From DASQUK01 sp046723645 (lineage in GTDB: Bacteria > Actinomycetota > Acidimicrobiia > Acidimicrobiales > VFJN01), in NCBI GenBank assembly GCA_046723645.1, contig JBKOUY010000054.1:1-45404 (forward strand): DNA of 45,404 nucleotides, given 5' to 3'. Of the stretch, positions 1 through 7,741 are shown piece after piece (the stretch's first letter is position 1; every line of letters begins with the position of its first letter). A program made the translations under genes and the position numbers. The notes under the pieces are model-generated. The model was not told where the DNA came from, did not search any database, and saw only the letters and a program-made list of their open reading frames with translations.

Positions 1-474
1 CAGCGCGATCAGGTCCGATCCCGCCTTCGATGCCGAGTAGGGCGACCGGGGTTCGAGCGGGTCGGACTCCAGCGACGATCCCACCTCCACCGATCCGTAG
101 ACTTCGTCGGTCCCGATGTGGATGACCCGCGGAATCTCGAGGCGCCGGGCCGTGTCCATCACCACGTTGGTGCCGAAGCAGTTGGTGTTGACGAAGTCGT
201 CGGGCCCGGCGATCGACCGGTCGACGTGGCTCTCGGCGGCGAAGTGCACCACGGCGTCGTGGCCGGCCATCGCCTCCTCGAGCACGCCGGGGTCGCAGAT
301 GTTGCCCTTGACGAAGCCGTAGCGCGGATCGTCGTCGACGTCCCGCAGCGTCGACAGGTTGCCGGCGTAGGTGAGCGCGTCGTACACGGTCACCTCGTCG
401 CCGGTGTTGCCCAGGACCCAGCGGACGTAGTTGGAGCCGATGAACCCTGCTCCACCGGTGACGAACTGCCTCAT
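1..474 (-). CDS. rmlB: dTDP-glucose 4,6-dehydratase, N-terminal part (cut by window edge)
   Basis: Makes dTDP-4-keto-6-deoxyglucose from dTDP-glucose, the second step of dTDP-L-rhamnose synthesis in the cytoplasm. The first 158 residues are present and the gene runs off the left edge. Seen: the Rossmann dinucleotide-binding motif GGAGFIG at residues 7-13, the ESHVDRSI block typical of RmlB, the GTDEVYGS segment with the active-site Thr/Asp/Glu, and the SDR pair Tyr146/Lys150 in YSASK. The ATG at 474 gives a family-typical N-terminus (MRQFVTGGAGF). It lies 25 bp downstream of rmlC and is the third gene of rmlA-rmlC-rmlB. Other nucleotide-sugar dehydratases are possible, but the motifs and operon favour RmlB. 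Confidence 0.95.
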   Translation of the reverse strand, partial: MRQFVTGGAGFIGSNYVRWVLGNTGDEVTVYDALTYAGNLSTLRDVDDDPRYGFVKGNICDPGVLEEAMAGHDAVVHFAAESHVDRSIAGPDDFVNTNCFGTNVVMDTARRLEIPRVIHIGTDEVYGSVEVGSSLESDPLEPRSPYSASKAGSDLIAL

Positions 475-499
475 GCGATCTCGATCCTCGGCCCCGGGG

Positions 500-1078
500 T
501 CAACCCGTCCGCAGCGCCGAGTGCGGGCGGCGGTCGTCGGCTAGGTCGGCACGGCGGGGATTGGACTGGTCGCGGGGTGACAGCACCGGGTCGGACACGC
601 CCCAGTCGGCCCCCACGTCGGGGTCGTCCCATGCGACCCCCAGCTCGTCCGCGGGGTTGTAGTAGCCGTCGACCAGGTAGGTGATGGTCATGTCGGTGAG
701 CGCCGCGAACCCGTGGGCCACGCCGGGCGGTATGTACACCCCCCGGTGGTCGTGGTCGACCCCCGGCGTTCCCGGCGCGCTGCCGAGGTCGACGGTCAAC
801 GTCTTGCCGTCGGTGGGTGAGCCGACCCGCAGGTCGTGCAGCACCACCCGGCACCTCCCGAACGGCACGTACCAGTAGTCGGCCTGGTGGAGGTGGTAAT
901 GCAGGCCCACCACGGCGCCGGCCCGGCGGTCGCCGCGGTTGCCCTGGATCATCTCCCGGCCGCCGTTGAACCACTGGCGCCGGTACGTCTCGATGAAGAT
1001 CCCCCGCTCGTCGCCATGGATGTCGGGCTCGACGACCACGACCCCCTCGATGACGTCTGACGGCCGGATGTTTGCCAA
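500..1078 (-). CDS. rmlC: dTDP-4-dehydrorhamnose 3,5-epimerase family protein
   Basis: Cupin-fold epimerase (192 aa) acting on dTDP-4-keto-6-deoxyglucose between RmlB and RmlD. Seen: the N-terminal block HGDERGIFIETYRRQWF, the catalytic-His region GLHYHLHQADYWYV, the second cupin block YIPPGVAHGF, and the family C-terminal pattern with YYNPADE, WDDP and PVLSPRDQ. Family members usually read GLHYQ; here it is GLHYH. The start is TTG, supported by AAGGAG at 1084-1089 with 5 nt spacing; there is no better ATG. The last 20 residues are Arg/Pro-rich and beyond the normal family end. It sits 23 bp after rmlA and 25 bp before rmlB. A 3-epimerase or 5-epimerase specificity cannot be excluded. Confidence 0.9.
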   Translation of the reverse strand: MANIRPSDVIEGVVVVEPDIHGDERGIFIETYRRQWFNGGREMIQGNRGDRRAGAVVGLHYHLHQADYWYVPFGRCRVVLHDLRVGSPTDGKTLTVDLGSAPGTPGVDHDHRGVYIPPGVAHGFAALTDMTITYLVDGYYNPADELGVAWDDPDVGADWGVSDPVLSPRDQSNPRRADLADDRRPHSALRTG

Positions 1079-1083
1079 CGTGG

Positions 1084-1089
1084 CTCCTT
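1084..1089 (-). promoter_or_regulatory. Shine-Dalgarno deciding the TTG start of rmlC
   Basis: AAGGAG on the minus strand lies 5 nt before the TTG at 1078. It justifies a TTG start where no ATG or GTG is suitably placed. Confidence 0.6.
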
Positions 1090-1101
1090 CGGGCTCGTCG
1101 A

Positions 1102-2211
1102 TCAGTGCAGCTCAACGACCGAGTGGTCGCCGAGCATGACACGCAGCGCCCGGGGCCGGCGCGTCGACCGGGTCAGCTCGACGTCGCGGCCGATGAGGCT
1201 ATCGGTCAGCCGGGGGACGTCGACGATGCGGCTGCGGGTGAGCACCACCGAGTGCTCCAGCTCCGAGCCGACGATCACGCAGTCCGAGGCGACCGATGTG
1301 AACGGTCCCACGTAGCTGTTCTCGATCCGCGTGCCGGACCCGATGACGGCCGGGCCCAGCACCCGGCTGTTCAGGATCTCGGCGCCGCGCTCGATGATCA
1401 CCCGCCCCTCGATGGCCGACACGGCGTCGACCGATCCCTCGACCCGCGGCTGCAGCGTCTCGAGCACCAGGCGGTTGCACGCCAGCAGCGGGTCCTTCTT
1501 ACCGGTGTCGATCCACCAGCCGTCCAGCACCTCGTGGTTGACCCGGTGGCCGTGATCGATCAGCCACTGGATGGCGTCGGTGATCTCGAGCTCGCCGCGC
1601 CACGAGGGCTCGATGGCCGCCACGGCGTCGTGGACGTGTTGGTCGAACAGGTAGACGCCTACCAGGGCCAGGTCGGACGGCGGATCGGACGGCTTTTCGA
1701 TCAGCCGCAGCACATGGCCGTCGTCCGCAAGTTCCGCCACGCCGAACTGCCGGGGATCGTCCACCTTCGCCAGCAGGATCTGCGCCGCCGGCACCGACGC
1801 CCCATCGTCACCGAGGCGCAGCATGGCGGCGTCGGTGCGCGCGGCCTCGAAGCGGTCGGTGAAGCCGGCCAGGCCCTGCTGCAGCATGTTGTCGCCGAGG
1901 TACATCACGAAGTCGTCGTCGCCCAGGAAGTCCCTCGCGATCAGCACGCAGTGCGCCAGCCCCAGCGGTGCCTCCTGGGGGATGTACGTGATGTCGACGC
2001 CCCAGGCGGAGCCGTCGCCGACCGCCTCCATCACCTCGTCGCCCGTGGACCCGACGATGATGCCGATCTCCTTGATCCCCGCCTCGACCATGTCCTCGAT
2101 GCCGTAGAACAGGATCGGCTTGTTGGCGATGGGAACGAGCTGCTTGGCGCTCGTATGAGTGATCGGCCGCAGGCGTGTCCCAGCCCCGCCGGCAAGAATG
2201 AGACCTCTCAC
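1102..2211 (-). CDS. rmlA: Glucose-1-phosphate thymidylyltransferase, long form
   Basis: Couples glucose-1-phosphate and dTTP to dTDP-glucose, the entry step for dTDP-rhamnose. Seen: nucleotidyltransferase signature GGAGTRLRPITHTSAKQL near the N-terminus, the YLGDNML metal/nucleotide segment, the EKPSDPPSDLALVGVYLF block, and a C-terminal left-handed beta-helix-like region (about residues 250-369) rich in hexapeptide-like repeats. At 369 aa it matches the long-form family (about 355 aa). The start is GTG at 2211 because homology begins exactly there (V-R-G-L-I-L-A); the open frame extends upstream without family resemblance. It is the first gene of the rml operon and no SD is obvious, so it may be leaderless. 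Confidence 0.93.
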   Translation of the reverse strand: MRGLILAGGAGTRLRPITHTSAKQLVPIANKPILFYGIEDMVEAGIKEIGIIVGSTGDEVMEAVGDGSAWGVDITYIPQEAPLGLAHCVLIARDFLGDDDFVMYLGDNMLQQGLAGFTDRFEAARTDAAMLRLGDDGASVPAAQILLAKVDDPRQFGVAELADDGHVLRLIEKPSDPPSDLALVGVYLFDQHVHDAVAAIEPSWRGELEITDAIQWLIDHGHRVNHEVLDGWWIDTGKKDPLLACNRLVLETLQPRVEGSVDAVSAIEGRVIIERGAEILNSRVLGPAVIGSGTRIENSYVGPFTSVASDCVIVGSELEHSVVLTRSRIVDVPRLTDSLIGRDVELTRSTRRPRALRVMLGDHSVVELH

Positions 2212-2272
2212 GGGGGAGCCATTCTTGCAGGATGGACTCGGCCGGGCACAGGCGGCACCGGCGAGTTGCCCG

Positions 2273-3436
2273 TCACGCCATCGGCAGGCCCAGGTCGCGG
2301 GCGATGACCACGCGCTGGATCTCACTGGTGCCCTCGCCGATCTCGAGGACCTTCGCGTCCCGGTACTGCCGCGCCACCGGGGTCTCGTCCATGAACCCGT
2401 AGCCGCCGAAGACCTGGGTTGCCATCCGTGTGGCGGTCACCGCCGACTCGGTGGCGTACAGCTTGGCCATGGCGGCCTCGCGCTTGTACGGCCTGCCGGT
2501 GTCGCGCAGCCAGGCCGCCTGGTAGACGAGCAGGCTGGCCGTTTCCGCCATGACGGCCATGTCGGAGCAGGCGAAGGCCACCCCCTGGTTGGCGCCGATG
2601 GGGCGCCCGAAGGCCCGTCGCTCGTTGGCGTAGGCGACAGACTGCTCCAGGCAGCAGCGGATCACCCCGACGGCCAGCGCCGCGATGGCGATGCGCCCCT
2701 CGTCGAGGATCTGCAGGAACTGGGCGAAGCCCCGCCCGCGCTCGCCCAGCAGGTTGCCGGCGGGCACTCGGCAGTCGTCGAACGTCAGCCCGTGGGTGTC
2801 GGAGGCGTGCCACCCCATCTTGCGGTAGGGCGGATCAACCGCGAACCCTGGCGTCCCCGCCGGGACGATGATGCAGGAGATCTCCGGGGTCCCCGCTCCG
2901 GCGCCGCCGGTGCGGGCCGTGATGGTGACGAGGGACGTGATGTCGGTCCCGGAGTTGGTGATGAAGGCCTTCGCCCCGTTGATGATCCACTCGGTGCCGC
3001 CGTCGTCGAGGACGGCCGTCGTGCGGGTGCCGCCGGCGTCGCTGCCGGCCTCGGGCTCGGTCAGCCCGAAGCCCCCGAGGGCCCGCCCGGCGCACAGGTC
3101 GGGCAACCACTGCTGGCGCTGCTCCTCGGTCCCGAAGCGGAAGATGGGGTTGGCGCCCAGCCCCACGCCGGCCTCGAGCGTGATCGCCATGGACTGGTCG
3201 ACCCGGGCCAGCTCCTCGATCGCGATGCACAGCGTGGTGAGGTCGGCGCCACCACCGCCGTACTCCTCGGGGAACGGGATGCCGAACAGGCCCAGCTCTC
3301 CCATCTGTCGGACCACGTCGACCGGGAAGGTGTGGCTCGCGTCCCAGGCCTCGGCGTGCGGGGCGATCTCGGCATCGGCGAAGTCGCGCACCAGCTTGCG
3401 CAGCGCCCGCTGTTCGTCGGTGAACTCCACGTGCAC
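2273..3436 (-). CDS. Acyl-CoA dehydrogenase
   Basis: FAD-dependent acyl-CoA dehydrogenase (387 aa), oxidising the alpha-beta bond of an acyl-CoA thioester and passing electrons to ETF. Seen: N-terminal helical domain (FTDEQRALRKLVRDFADAEI), FAD/substrate block GLTEPEAGSDAGGTRT, and the C-terminal block GYGFMDETPVARQYRDAK followed by IGEGTSEIQR, in which Glu368 is at the catalytic-base position. GTG at 3436 is chosen because family similarity starts there (VHVEFTDEQ). TAGCAT at 3444-3449 lies 7 nt upstream, consistent with a leaderless transcript. Substrate chain length cannot be read from sequence. The gene is divergent from padR, whose operator is 80 bp away. Neighbouring acyl-CoA carboxylase and mutase genes fit short or branched acyl-CoA metabolism, which is inference. 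Confidence 0.92.
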   Translation of the reverse strand: MHVEFTDEQRALRKLVRDFADAEIAPHAEAWDASHTFPVDVVRQMGELGLFGIPFPEEYGGGGADLTTLCIAIEELARVDQSMAITLEAGVGLGANPIFRFGTEEQRQQWLPDLCAGRALGGFGLTEPEAGSDAGGTRTTAVLDDGGTEWIINGAKAFITNSGTDITSLVTITARTGGAGAGTPEISCIIVPAGTPGFAVDPPYRKMGWHASDTHGLTFDDCRVPAGNLLGERGRGFAQFLQILDEGRIAIAALAVGVIRCCLEQSVAYANERRAFGRPIGANQGVAFACSDMAVMAETASLLVYQAAWLRDTGRPYKREAAMAKLYATESAVTATRMATQVFGGYGFMDETPVARQYRDAKVLEIGEGTSEIQRVVIARDLGLPMA

Positions 3437-3510
3437 GGGCGCGATGCTACGGCCGTGGGCCCGTGGCGCTCGCGGCCGAGCCCCGCGCCGACCGCATTCC
3501 ACCCGATCGC

Positions 3511-3542
3511 TTGACACGTAACTCTATCTAGATAGAGTTACG
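3511..3542 (+). promoter_or_regulatory. padR promoter with embedded 26-bp perfect palindrome (probable PadR operator)
   Basis: TTGACA at 3511-3516 is a perfect -35 box and TAGAGT at 3533-3538 a fair -10, spaced 16 bp. A perfect palindrome centred on TCTAGA occupies 3517-3542, filling the spacer and covering the -10. The ATG of padR is at 3547, 8 nt after the -10, so the transcript is probably leaderless. A repressor bound here would block RNA polymerase directly. PadR proteins bind inverted repeats and commonly repress their own genes; that this one binds here is inference. Confidence 0.75.
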
Positions 3543-3546
3543 CGTC

Positions 3547-3897
3547 ATGACCAGAGTGCGTCGCCCCTCACGGCAGACGGTCGCCGTCCTCGCTGCGCTG
3601 GCCGCCAAGGCATCGGACTGGAGCCACGGCTACGACCTGTGCCGCGCACTGGGCCTGAAGGCCGGCACCGTCTATCCGATCCTCATCCGGCTCGCCGAAC
3701 GCGGGTATGTCGAGACCGCCTGGGAGCAGGACGCGCCGCAGGGGCGCCCGCCCCGGCACCTCTACCGATTGTCGGCCACCGGCGCCGAGCACGTGCGCGA
3801 GCTGCGCCGCGCCGATGCCCAGCACTCCTCCCGCCGGCCACGGCTTGCCGGTCGCCGGGCTCCCGGCAGCGGAGCGGCCGCAGGGGCAAAGGCATGA
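3547..3897 (+). CDS. PadR-family transcriptional regulator
   Basis: Winged-helix regulator, 116 aa. Seen: an N-terminal PadR domain (residues about 8-90) with the block LGLKAGTVYPILIRLAERGYVE, which is the recognition helix and wing start of the family, then a GRPPRHLYRLSATGAEHV wing/strand. The C-terminal tail is short and Ala/Arg/Gly-rich, so it belongs to the short PadR class with a reduced dimerisation helix. It overlaps the next gene by 4 nt (ATGA), so the membrane protein downstream is translated with it. A perfect palindrome in its promoter suggests autorepression. The ligand is unknown. Confidence 0.92.
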   Translation: MTRVRRPSRQTVAVLAALAAKASDWSHGYDLCRALGLKAGTVYPILIRLAERGYVETAWEQDAPQGRPPRHLYRLSATGAEHVRELRRADAQHSSRRPRLAGRRAPGSGAAAGAKA

Positions 3898-4781
3898 GCC
3901 CCGGGGCCACGCCCACGGCGGCAGTCCCCGGCCCGGTCATGCGGCGGACGGCGTGGGTCGCGGCTGTGGCCGCCCTCGTCACCCTCGGGGCCTGGGTCCT
4001 GGTGGTCCGGGCCGGGCTCACCGCCGACGACGACCCGGGGATCCCACCCGTCGAGGTGGTCGTCGGTGCCCTGTTCTTCGGCTGGCCGCACGCGCTCGCT
4101 GCCGCGACGGCGGTCGTCGCCACCGCGCGCGCCGCCGTCGGGGCCGACGCACCCGCCCGCCTCCTCGCGTTCGCCACCAGCGGCAGGCGCGGACGCTGGG
4201 ACGAGTGGGGCGCCGCCATGCGCGCCGAGCTCGCGAGCATCACCGCCGCCCCGCGCGAACGGCTCAGGTTCGCCGCGGGCTGCACCCTGACCGCGCTGCG
4301 CCGCGGCTGGGGGCGGTCTCCCTGGATCGTCGCCGCCGCGTGCGCGGTGCTGTTCGCGGCCCTGACCGTCGCCACGTCTCGAGCGTCGCTGCACGGCAGC
4401 GCGACGGGCAGTCTCTGGGCCGTCATCTACGGCCCACCGCAGCTCACGCTGCTGCTCGTGGGCTTCGTTGCCGCGTGGACCGGACGCTCGATGCGGACCG
4501 GCCTCGAGCACGCCGTCGCGGCACTCGCCGGGATCCTCATCGGCGTTCTCGCCGCCGCCATCCCCGAGGGCGCGCTGTGGGCCCGCGAGGCAGGGGTGTT
4601 CCTACTCGACGGTGACGCCCCGTCCACGCCCCTCACCGCCGCCGGGGGCGCGCTCGACGCGCTGAAGGCGACGACGCTGATCTGGGGCCTCCCGCATTGG
4701 TTGCCCTGGCCCGTGCTCGGTGCGGCCGCCGGCGCCTGGCTCCCCGGCCGCGCCAGACCCGTCCCTCACGGCGCCCGCTAG
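3894..4781 (+). CDS. PadR-coupled integral membrane protein, function unknown
   Basis: 295 aa. Hydrophobic stretches suggest about six membrane segments: residues 15-37, 50-75, 143-163, 176-200, 205-228 and near 265-285. Between the second and third is a cytoplasmic segment (WDEWGAAMRAELASI, then RERLRFAAGCTLTALRRG) of a kind I associate with actinobacterial membrane proteins encoded next to PadR regulators. The ATG overlaps the padR stop codon (ATGA), so the two form one transcriptional and translational unit. I do not recognise a catalytic motif and assign no function. A permease-like or signalling role is possible. Confidence 0.8.
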   Translation: MSPGATPTAAVPGPVMRRTAWVAAVAALVTLGAWVLVVRAGLTADDDPGIPPVEVVVGALFFGWPHALAAATAVVATARAAVGADAPARLLAFATSGRRGRWDEWGAAMRAELASITAAPRERLRFAAGCTLTALRRGWGRSPWIVAAACAVLFAALTVATSRASLHGSATGSLWAVIYGPPQLTLLLVGFVAAWTGRSMRTGLEHAVAALAGILIGVLAAAIPEGALWAREAGVFLLDGDAPSTPLTAAGGALDALKATTLIWGLPHWLPWPVLGAAAGAWLPGRARPVPHGAR

Positions 4782-4864
4782 GAGGGCTGGTGGAGGCGGG
4801 CGCTAGGCCGCCGGCTGTAACAGCTATTTAGTCATTCTCTGGGGTGCGATTCTGGCAATTCGAT

Positions 4865-4893
4865 TTGCGTAGGTATGCGAACACTAGTACGCT
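4865..4893 (+). promoter_or_regulatory. Putative promoter of the DUF222-HNH gene
   Basis: TTGCGT at 4865-4870 and TACGCT at 4888-4893 are separated by exactly 17 bp, and the ATG follows 7 nt later at 4901. No Shine-Dalgarno is present, so a leaderless transcript is likely. Each box matches consensus at three of six positions. Confidence 0.5.
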
Positions 4894-4900
4894 ACTGGTC

Positions 4901-6103
4901 ATGTCTGGGCAGGTCAGCAGCGCCCTCGAAGGTCTCGCAGCCGCGATCGACGACCTCAACCTGCCCGTCGACGGGAGGTTGCTAGCCGAAGTGTTCGCGC
5001 TGGCAGATCGGCTCAATGCCAAGCTGATAGCTGCCGTGGGTGAGCACGACGCCGCCGAGCTGTGGCGCAACAACGGCGACACCTCCATGACCGCCTGGCT
5101 GCGCCACCACACCCGCCAATCCGGTCGCCAGGCCGCCGGCTGTACCAGGACCGCCCGCCGGCTTCGGGCCCTACCGGTCACGGCCGCTGCCTACCAGGAC
5201 GGGGTGCTGTCGGGTGGGCAGGTCCAAGCCATTGTCGTCAACCTCAAGGACCGCACCGTCGGCCTATTCGCCCACCACGAAGCCGACCTGATCCCCGAGC
5301 TCGCCGGGCTCTCGGTGAACGAAACCGCGGTGGCGATGCAGGACTGGGCCCGGCGCGCCGACGCCGTGCTGGGCGACGACCCCGAGCCGGCAGTGCCGGA
5401 GCGGTCGCTGCACCTGTCCCGCATCCTGGATGGCCGTCGCGAGCTGTCGGGGAGCTTCGAGCCCGAGGGCGGCGCCATCATCGCCACCGCCCTGCGCCTC
5501 GCCCAGACCCCCGACGCCGTCAGCGAACCCGTCCGGAGCCCTGCCCAACGCCGCGCTGACGCCCTCGTCGACCTGTGCCGCCGGTTCTTGGACCACCAAC
5601 AGATGCGACGCGGCGGCCGCCACCGCCCGCATCTCAATGTCATCATCACCCTCGACGACCTCCAACACCAGGGTCACGGCCGGCTGGTCGACGGGACCCC
5701 CCTCGACGCCGCCACCTTGCAGCGCCTGGTCTGTGACGCCGGCATCCACCGGGTCGTCACCGGCGGCCGCTCCGCGATCTTGGATTACGGCACCACCACC
5801 CGCACGGTCCCCGCGCCCCTCTACAACGCCCTCGTGATCCGCGATCGCCACTGCCGCTACCTCGGCTGTGATCGGCCCCCCGACTGGACCGAAGCCCACC
5901 ACGTGCGCTGGATCACCCGCGGCGGCCCCACCGCCCTCGACAACCTCGTGCTCCTCTGTGCGAGGCACCACCACCTACTCCACACGCCCGGCTGGGACGC
6001 CAAGCTCCTCCCCGACACCACCCTCCGGGTCACCGACCCCACCGGACACGTGCACACCAGCCACCCACCCAACCAGCGACCACCCCTCCCCCTCCGAGAA
6101 TGA
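4901..6103 (+). CDS. DUF222 / HNH endonuclease domain protein (13E12 type)
   Basis: 400 aa. The N-terminal two thirds resemble the DUF222 domain of the actinobacterial 13E12-repeat family. The C-terminus carries an HNH nuclease fold: Cys318-x4-Cys323, the catalytic histidine pair 333-334 in TEAHHVRW, Asn348 in DNLVLLC, and Cys353 with the following histidine cluster. These proteins are typically multicopy in actinobacterial genomes; their role is unsettled, and association with mobile DNA is often suggested. The ATG at 4901 is preferred over an upstream in-frame ATG at 4844 because a promoter-like sequence ends 7 nt before it. It is unrelated to its neighbours and separates the PadR unit from pabB. 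Confidence 0.9.
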   Translation: MSGQVSSALEGLAAAIDDLNLPVDGRLLAEVFALADRLNAKLIAAVGEHDAAELWRNNGDTSMTAWLRHHTRQSGRQAAGCTRTARRLRALPVTAAAYQDGVLSGGQVQAIVVNLKDRTVGLFAHHEADLIPELAGLSVNETAVAMQDWARRADAVLGDDPEPAVPERSLHLSRILDGRRELSGSFEPEGGAIIATALRLAQTPDAVSEPVRSPAQRRADALVDLCRRFLDHQQMRRGGRHRPHLNVIITLDDLQHQGHGRLVDGTPLDAATLQRLVCDAGIHRVVTGGRSAILDYGTTTRTVPAPLYNALVIRDRHCRYLGCDRPPDWTEAHHVRWITRGGPTALDNLVLLCARHHHLLHTPGWDAKLLPDTTLRVTDPTGHVHTSHPPNQRPPLPLRE

Positions 6104-6112
6104 GGTACGGCC

Positions 6113-7201
6113 GTGGCGGAGAACCCGAGCAGGATGCGCTCCTATCCTGCGGCCGTGCAGGAGGTGGCGCCGCTCGCGGTTGTGGGAGGCCGGCTGCTGA
6201 CGCGGCTGGCCGACGTGACCGACGACCTCGGCGCGCTCGAGGGGCGGGGCACGTGGGCGGTCGTGCTCCCCTTCGAGGGGGCGCCCATCTGCGCCCGGTT
6301 CTCCGACGTCCGGCCGGCCCGCCCGTGGCCCGGCCCCCCGTGGCACGGCCCGTCGCCGGCGGAGTGGACCACCTCGCTCGACCGCGACCGCTTCTGCGCC
6401 GGCGTCGAGGCCATCAGGGCGGGGATCGCCGCCGGCGACGTCTACCAGGTCAACCTCACCCGCCGGCTCACGGCGCCGCTGCCACCTGGCGCCGACGTGG
6501 CCGCCCTCGGCGCAGCCCTCGGGCGGGGCAACCCCGCCCCGTACGCGGCCGTGGTCCGGATCCCGCCCACCGGTCGCAGGGCCGGCTGCCAGGTGGCGTC
6601 GGCGTCGCCCGAGCGCTTCCTGCGCCGGGACGGCGATTGGGTCTGGTCCTCGCCCATCAAGGGCACGGCCGCGACGGCCGACGCCTTCCTGCCCAAGGAC
6701 CGGGCCGAGAACGTGATGATCGTCGACCTGGTCCGCAACGACCTGGGCCGGGTGTGCGATTGGGGGTCGGTCGAGGTCCCGGCGCTGTGCGCCGTCGAGC
6801 ACCACCCCGGCCTCGTGCACCTGGTGTCCACCGTGTCCGGCCGCCTGCGCCCCGGCGCCGGCTGGCCCGAGCTGATCGCCGCCACCTTCCCGCCGGGGTC
6901 GGTGACCGGCGCGCCCAAGCTGGCGGCGCTCGATCACATCGCCCGGCTCGAAACCGCCCCGCGGGGCGTGTACTGCGGCGCCGTGGGCTGGGTCGACGCC
7001 GACGCCCGCCGGGGCGAGCTCAACGTGGCGATCCGCACCTTCTGGATCGAGGACGGCATGCTGCACCTCGGCACCGGTGGCGGCATCACCTGGGACTCCG
7101 TGCCCGAGGGCGAATGGATGGAGACGGAGCTCAAGGCCCGGCGGCTGCTCCAGGTGGCCAGCGCTCCCCTCGCGGCCGCCACCATCCACCACCTCGGCTG
7201 A
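6113..7201 (+). CDS. pabB: Aminodeoxychorismate synthase component I / chorismate-binding enzyme
   Basis: Aminates chorismate to 4-amino-4-deoxychorismate for folate synthesis (362 aa). Seen: chorismate-binding domain from about residue 90, with YQVNLTRRL, the SPERFLR block, PIKGT with Lys183, ENVMIVDLVRNDLGRV, PPGSVTGAPK and the C-terminal GGGITWDSVPEGEW. Lys183 in PIKGT is the signature separating PabB from TrpE, which has Ala there. Start is uncertain: GTG 6113 has GAGG 7 nt upstream; ATG 6134 is in frame; GTG 6155 lies 6 nt after TATCCT (6143-6148), a leaderless-type context. The pabC partner is 540 bp downstream on the same strand. No glutamine amidotransferase (pabA) is in the window. 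Confidence 0.9.
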   Translation: MAENPSRMRSYPAAVQEVAPLAVVGGRLLTRLADVTDDLGALEGRGTWAVVLPFEGAPICARFSDVRPARPWPGPPWHGPSPAEWTTSLDRDRFCAGVEAIRAGIAAGDVYQVNLTRRLTAPLPPGADVAALGAALGRGNPAPYAAVVRIPPTGRRAGCQVASASPERFLRRDGDWVWSSPIKGTAATADAFLPKDRAENVMIVDLVRNDLGRVCDWGSVEVPALCAVEHHPGLVHLVSTVSGRLRPGAGWPELIAATFPPGSVTGAPKLAALDHIARLETAPRGVYCGAVGWVDADARRGELNVAIRTFWIEDGMLHLGTGGGITWDSVPEGEWMETELKARRLLQVASAPLAAATIHHLG

Positions 7202-7225
7202 CGCCGACCATACGGTGATTGGGCA

Positions 7226-7693
7226 ATGGCGCCGTGGCTCGCCTACCGCCTCGGCCTCGGCTGGCCGTTGGGCCACCGGGTCGTGCTCCTGGAGCATCGG
7301 GGCCGGACCACGGGGCGGCCCGTGCGGACCGCACTCCGCGTCGAGCGCTGGGATCCTACGTCACGGCATCTCCTGGTCGCCGCGGGCTCGGGCCCGGGCA
7401 CGGATTGGTACCGCAACGTGCTCGCCCACCCGCTCGTGCGGGTGACGATCGGGCGGGAGCGCAATGTCGTCGGCTGCGCGGTGCCGATGGCGGACGACGA
7501 GGCCCGGAGCGAGCTGGAGCGTGCCCGGGCCCGCCGTCCCGGATTCGCCGCGCGCGTGATGCGGGCGCTGCCGGTCCCATCCGGTCGTTCCGACCCAAGC
7601 GACCACGGTCCCGCCGTGATCATCGACCTGGCGCCGCCCCGCCGCCGGACCCCTCACCCCCACCGGTCAGCGCGCCGCCGGCTGGCCGCCTGA
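7226..7693 (+). CDS. Deazaflavin (F420)-dependent nitroreductase family protein (Ddn-like)
   Basis: 155 aa, the length of the Ddn/FDOR-A family, split-barrel proteins that bind F420H2 and reduce quinones or nitro compounds. Seen: VLLEHRGRTTGRPVRTAL, matching the family TTGRKTGxxRxxPL strand pattern, then LLVAAGSGPGTDWYRNVLAHPLVRV, the conserved GG..P.W..NL..NP.V region. The C-terminal 30 residues are Arg/Pro-rich and not family-like. It begins 25 bp after pabB and ends 48 bp before pabC. TACGGT at 7211-7216 lies 9 nt before the ATG. The substrate is unknown. Its presence implies that the organism makes F420. Confidence 0.8.
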   Translation: MAPWLAYRLGLGWPLGHRVVLLEHRGRTTGRPVRTALRVERWDPTSRHLLVAAGSGPGTDWYRNVLAHPLVRVTIGRERNVVGCAVPMADDEARSELERARARRPGFAARVMRALPVPSGRSDPSDHGPAVIIDLAPPRRRTPHPHRSARRRLAA

Positions 7694-7741
7694 CCGGCCG
7701 ATGCGGTGCGGGCGGGCGGTCGCGCGCCAGGATTGTCCGCC

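Noticed and set aside
1072..2307. 411-codon plus-strand open frame across the rmlA region
   Set aside because: It is antisense to the clearly recognised thymidylyltransferase and has the His/Asp/Gly-rich composition of a GC-rich shadow frame.
4782..4900. IS end or inverted repeat flanking the DUF222-HNH gene
   Set aside because: 13E12-type genes are associated with mobile DNA, but I found no matching repeat on the two sides of 4901-6103.
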